Below are positions 60,174-64,000 of a stretch of DNA of 64,000 bases, piece after piece (positions within the stretch are counted from its first letter, which is position 1; the number at the start of each line of letters is the position of its first letter). Made by a program: the position numbers and the translations under genes. The notes under the pieces were generated by a model. The model was not told where the DNA came from, searched no databases, and saw nothing but the letters and a program-made list of their open reading frames with translations. The stretch is from Fimbriiglobus ruber (GTDB taxonomy: Bacteria; Planctomycetota; Planctomycetia; Gemmatales; Gemmataceae), in assembly GCF_002197845.1 (NCBI RefSeq), contig NZ_NIDE01000017.1, forward strand, positions 1,616,349 to 1,680,348, given 5' to 3'.

Positions 60174-60805
60174 TCACACACTCCAGGGGGCCCGACGGAA
60201 CACCCGGCCGGCCCGATCAACGGGCACCCGAACACGGGGGCGGACGAAAGCGTCGGCTCCAACCCGGCCAACGCGCGGACGACCTCGCGGCGGCCCGGGC
60301 TGTCGCCGGCGCGGCCGCGGGCGGCGGTGATCCCGCCGGAAAAAACCACGCGGCCGCCGCGGTCGTAGACGTTCACCTGTCCCGACGTGACCGCGCCGGC
60401 CCGCCGCGCGACTTCGCCTTCCGCGTCGCACGAAACGCGGGCTCCGGGGAGGCAGACCGCCGCGTCCCACAGGTCCGTTCGCTCCCACCCGGCTGGCGTC
60501 CCGGCCGGGCGGACGAAAACGACCCGGACATCAGCGATCCCGGGCGCGGCGGCCAACACCTCGGCCAGCACCATCAGGCTCGCCCGCGTACACGGGCAAC
60601 GGGGGTGGGCAAACAGCTCGATGGTGAACGGTTCGGCGGACGCCACGGGAGCAACCGGAACACCGGCCGTTTCGACCCCCGGCCCCGGCGTTCGGTCGTA
60701 CCGCTCCCACGCATAGAACCCGACCCCGACGCCGACCGCCCACACCACCACCAACGCGCGAACAAAAAAATCGTGGCCACAACGAATCATTAGGTTGGTT
60801 CGCAC
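60170..60805 (-). CDS. Membrane-anchored thioredoxin-like protein
   Basis: 211 residues. One N-terminal membrane helix (DFFVRALVVVWAVGVGVGFY) followed by a thioredoxin-like fold outside the cytoplasm: FTIELFAHPRCPCTRASLMV (CPCT in place of CxxC of thioredoxins), VRVVFVRPAGTPAGWERTD and NVYDRGGRVVFSGGITAARG. Four more Cys lie near the C-terminus (CPLIGPAGCS). Start GTG 60805 or ATG 60790. It is the first gene of the three-gene operon with the phosphorelay kinase, overlapping it by four bases (GTGA), which hints that it senses or processes the kinase's redox or metal signal; that is inference. Confidence 0.85.
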   Translation of the reverse strand: MRTNLMIRCGHDFFVRALVVVWAVGVGVGFYAWERYDRTPGPGVETAGVPVAPVASAEPFTIELFAHPRCPCTRASLMVLAEVLAAAPGIADVRVVFVRPAGTPAGWERTDLWDAAVCLPGARVSCDAEGEVARRAGAVTSGQVNVYDRGGRVVFSGGITAARGRAGDSPGRREVVRALAGLEPTLSSAPVFGCPLIGPAGCSVGPPGVCE

Positions 60806-61855
60806 TCCGTATCGATCTGTCTCTGTCCCGAGCGGCGGACGCGGTCTGCTTCCCCGTCGTCACTTCCGGGTTGCCGGCTTCAGTCGCCGCGTTTTCCGAT
60901 TCTTGGGTTTCATCGGCGCCGTAAGCGGTTTTTGGATGGCGTCTCAAACATAGGTCGCCCCGCATTCGCGGGCGCAACAATGTGGTGAATTCAGCATCTC
61001 GGCCGCCGGGAAATGACGTCCAGACCAGAGATTTCATTTGAGGTTGAACGCGATCTGTGAAGGGAGAAGATTTCTCATGCTTCCATCAGTTATCCCCATC
61101 GGATAAATTCAGGTACTTGGTCATTCTGTGACGCTCCGAGTGTAAAACCCGCGAAAGAAATTTGCGGCTCCGATCGGAATGGAAGACGTGTCGGAGCGGG
61201 CCGGAACTGGTCGGGCGTCAGCTCACGACCGCCGGAGGGGAAGCCGTCGTTTTTTGGATACTCGACGGACATCCCCGTCGGATTTCGATGCCCAGAAGAC
61301 ACTGTTTACTGCGCGAGGGGACAGTTTTGTGGTCGACCCATATTGCTTTAGACAAATGTGACCACCGTCCCGATAGTCTCTTGGATAGACGGGACACTTG
61401 TCCGACCAAGGCAACCTCACTCTTCGTCGACTTGATCGAGGTCTGTGACCCCGAACATCCAATCTCACGGAGTTGGCCACAACAACCCCACCCCAACATC
61501 CGCCACTGACACAGAGCGCTCACCATCCTGTTGCGGATTCTGTCGCCCGTCGCATCGCGGGTTCACATCGCCTTTTCGGAACAGCCCGTTCAGCTCTTCT
61601 GCCGACTCGATAAACCCGCGCCAGAATCCACATTGTCGGACAATTTGGCATATCGGGACAAATCGTGTACTAGCCTAATTCGAGATGTAATAGCGAATTG
61701 TGCGGGCTTACGCCTCTACATTCCTGTCATACAGGAACCAAGCAGAGGACAGGCGCGAATTTTCACCTGACACGATGTAAGTAAAGTCGCTGACGAACCG
61801 CCTTCGCCGAGTTGATATCGACCTACATCCGAGCGCCCATGTTCGGAGTGCCGAG
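60806..61855. other. About 1050 bp without a supported gene
   Basis: Divergent region between the thioredoxin-like operon and the ECF gene. Composition is more AT-rich than the flanks (especially 61000-61160 and 61600-61720). Only short unsupported frames. No repeat was recognised. Promoters for both flanking transcripts are expected here, but I cannot place them. Confidence 0.5.
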
Positions 61856-62467
61856 ATGAGCGAATCGCGCCCTAAAGAATCGACCGGCGGAGTGTCCGAA
61901 CCGCCGGCGGCGGATACCGACGCCAGCGACGGCTCGCTGATCCGCCGGTATCGGGAGGGGGAAGACGGAGCCGCCACGTCGTTGTACCGCCGGTACGCCC
62001 GGCGACTCCGCATCCTGGCGGCCCGGCAGTGCGGGACCGACTTCGGCGGGCGGTTCGACGCCGACGACATCATTCAATCCGTCTTCCGCACCTTCTTTCA
62101 GGGGGCCCGCGGGCGGGCTTACGACGTGCCGCCGGGCGGCGAAATTTGGGGCCTGTTGATGGTGTTGACGGTGAACAAGATCCGGAACCACCTGCAACAC
62201 CACCGGGCCGGAAAGCGGACCGTCTACCGGACCGCGGCGGACGCGGAACTCGACCACCACCCGCTGGCCCGCGACGAGTCCGCGGCCGCGTTCCTCCGCC
62301 TGGTCCTCGATGAGCAACTGGCCGACCTCCCCGAGTCGAACCGGTCGATCGTCCGCATGCGAATGGAAGGGTACGGGGTCAACGAAATTGCCGAACACTC
62401 GGGCCGGGCCCTCCGGACGGTCGAGCGGGTGCTCCAGAATTTCCGCGACCGCCTGACCAGTGTCTGA
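61856..62467 (+). CDS. ECF-type RNA polymerase sigma factor
   Basis: 203 residues. Region 2 (RRYREGEDGAATSLYRRYAR, then FDADDIIQSVFRTFFQGA) and region 4 (QLADLPESNRSIVRMRMEGY, then GVNEIAEHSGRALRTVERVL) are clear. The 25-residue acidic N-terminus is disordered. In planctomycetes such ECF genes are commonly next to Ser/Thr kinases, as here (24 bp to the kinase gene), suggesting control by phosphorylation rather than by a membrane anti-sigma factor. No anti-sigma gene is seen. Confidence 0.95.
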   Translation: MSESRPKESTGGVSEPPAADTDASDGSLIRRYREGEDGAATSLYRRYARRLRILAARQCGTDFGGRFDADDIIQSVFRTFFQGARGRAYDVPPGGEIWGLLMVLTVNKIRNHLQHHRAGKRTVYRTAADAELDHHPLARDESAAAFLRLVLDEQLADLPESNRSIVRMRMEGYGVNEIAEHSGRALRTVERVLQNFRDRLTSV

Positions 62468-62491
62468 CCGGACCTCAGCCCGAGAGGCCCC

Positions 62492-64000
62492 ATGAATAGT
62501 GCCGTTTCTGAACTTGCCAACCGGGTCGATGCGTTTGAAGACGCCCGCGCGCGCGACCCCAACGCCGACATTGCCACATTTCTCCCCAGCCCGGACCACC
62601 CGGATTACGTAGCGATCGCGGCCGAGCTGATTCGCGTCGACCTCGATTACGGGTGGACCGGCAACCACCCCCGCCCGCTGGCCGAATACCAGCGCCGGTT
62701 CCCCGTCGCGTTTCGCGTGAAAGCGGTACTGGAAGGTGTCGCGTACGAAGAATACCGTCTCCGCCGGCGCGCCGGTCAGAGGGTCTCGGCCGACGAATAC
62801 CGGGTTGCTTACGGCGTCGATGTGTCCCGGTGGCCGGCCGGCCCGGTCAACGATGCATCCGAATCGGGCACGCAGCAATTTGTGATTGAGCCCGTCGTGG
62901 CCGGTGACCGGGCGCCGGTGGCGGAACGGACCCCGATCGCATTGACGCCGCCCCCGCGCCACCGCGAGAACGACGCGGCCCCCGAAATTGGTGACGAGTT
63001 CCTCGGGTTCCACCTGATCGAGGAACTGGGCCGCGGGGCGTTCGGCCGCGTTTACCTGGCCCGCCAGGGGGCGCTCGCCGGCCGGCCGGTCGCGGTGAAA
63101 ATCGCCCGCGACATCTTCGACGAGTCGCAGACGCTCGCCCAGCTCCAGCACACCAACATCGTCCCGATCTACTCGTTCCACCGGGCCGGCCCGCTCCAGG
63201 CCGTGTGCATGCCGTACTTCGGTCGGACCACGCTGGCCCGGGTGGTGAAGCATCTCAGTAACCGGCCCAGTCTGCCGAGTTCGGGGCGGGAACTGAAGAG
63301 TACCGTCAACCTGGCCCCGGCGAGTACGAAGAACGGGGCCGAGTCCGACCTCAGCGCGAGTTCGGCCCGAACCGACTCGGTTCGGATTTCGGTGACCAGT
63401 GCGGGCGGAGACGCGGACGTCCCGGCTGCGGACGTGTCCGAGGTGTGGTCCCGGCTCGACGGCCTGACGTACGTCGACGCCGTGTTGTGGATGGGCGGCC
63501 AGCTGGCCGACGGGTTGGGCCACGCGCACGACCGCGGCATCCTGCACCGCGACCTGAAGCCGGCCAACGTCCTGCTCACGGACGAGGGGCGGCCCATGCT
63601 CCTCGATTTCAATCTGGCCGAGAACATCAAAAACCGCGACCCGGCCGAGCGGGCCGTGATGGGCGGCACACTACCGTACATGGCGCCCGAGCAGATCGAC
63701 GTGTTCCGGGCGCGGTCCGGCACGATCGACGGCCGGGCCGACCTGTTCGCCCTCGGCGTGATCCTGTTCGAGCTGCTGACCGGCCGCCACCCGTACCCGG
63801 CGCGGTCCGGGCCGGCCCCTCGGGTCATGTCCGAGATGCTGGCGGACCGCCGCCAGCCGCCGTCGGTTCCGGGAGTACAACCCGGCCGTGCCGCCGGCCG
63901 CGGAAGCCATCGTCCTCAAGTGCCTCGCCCCCCAAACCAGCCGACCGGTATCAGTCGGCCGCGCAACTCCGCGAAGACATAGACCACCAACTGGCCCACC
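62492..64000 (+). CDS. Serine/threonine protein kinase, partial and frameshifted near window end
   Basis: Continues past the window. An N-terminal region of about 165 residues of unassigned helical sequence is followed by the kinase domain (about 170-): glycine loop EELGRGAFGRVYLARQGALA, Lys in RPVAVKIARD, catalytic loop GILHRDLKPANVLLTDEG, DFN in MLLDFNLAENIK, APE in YMAPEQIDVF. An insertion of about 80 residues (62x-63450) separates the N- and C-lobe parts. An extra C at 63869-63870 breaks the frame; the +1 reading gives REYNPAVPPAAEAIVLKCLA. A second extra C in 63928-63933 shifts again, followed by KPADRYQSAAQLREDIDHQL. Ribosome-binding gagagg before ATG 62492. Confidence 0.88.

Noticed and set aside
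58308..60368. A long plus-strand frame opposite the hybrid kinase.
   Set aside because: Antisense shadow: Arg/Pro/Gly/Val-rich with no motif, while the minus-strand frame holds an unbroken PAS-kinase-receiver-Hpt protein.
61823..63547. A minus-strand frame opposite the ECF sigma factor and kinase genes.
   Set aside because: Shadow of two well-supported plus-strand genes.

Overview
The window is GC-rich (roughly two-thirds G+C) bacterial chromosome, and its gene content points to a planctomycete, most likely of the family Gemmataceae. The reasons are: a secreted DUF1080 protein, a BBP2-type porin, an ECF sigma factor directly followed by a Ser/Thr kinase, many hybrid histidine kinases, signal-peptide proteins with no clear family, and short repeats including one whose complement reads FYQTNPI/TKRTQF. 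No rRNA, tRNA or CRISPR array was recognised.

Layout. 1-9.9 kb (minus strand): five genes of the circularly permuted ATP-grasp / alpha-E / transglutaminase group. It is present as one set of separate proteins plus a second set in which ATP-grasp and alpha-E are fused. 10.5-12.8 kb: a secreted PHP-type metallohydrolase and a PRC-barrel protein. 12.9-14.1 kb: an IS630-type element with a split transposase. 14.3-18.9 kb: a DUF4272 protein, quinolinate synthase and two unknown proteins. 19.0-20.9 kb: a short tandem repeat array followed by rtcB. 21.3-24.0 kb: a secreted unknown protein and a porin. 24.8-29.2 kb: prs, then a broken two-gene ATPase plus TOPRIM-nuclease cassette that resembles the PARIS/OLD type of phage defence. 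The ATPase carries an IS701-type element and the nuclease carries an in-frame TGA. 29.3-34.3 kb: an SPFH protein and small membrane or secreted unknowns. 34.3-37.7 kb: purC, a DUF1080 protein and an MFS transporter.

37.9-40.7 kb: an NtrB/NtrC-like pair. 40.8-45.4 kb: a PDZ protein, a rhomboid protease, and a DevC-like permease with a DevA-like ATPase fused to a cyclic-nucleotide-binding domain. 46.3-51.4 kb: a small unknown protein, two ArsR/SRPBCC pairs around a GAF protein, and a flavin disulfide reductase. 52.1-60.8 kb: a REC-PAS-kinase-REC protein, an esterase, and a tightly coupled three-gene operon (thioredoxin-like membrane protein, 1259-residue phosphorelay kinase, REC-HATPase). 61.9-64.0 kb: ECF sigma factor plus Ser/Thr kinase, running off the window.

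Two themes run through the window. First, intergenic space is filled with large inverted repeats of at least seven families, several with more than one copy and often next to stop codons. Second, four coding sequences contain extra single bases in short homopolymer runs (both transposases, and the kinase twice). These are either real decay or residual assembly errors, and should be checked before any biological reading.
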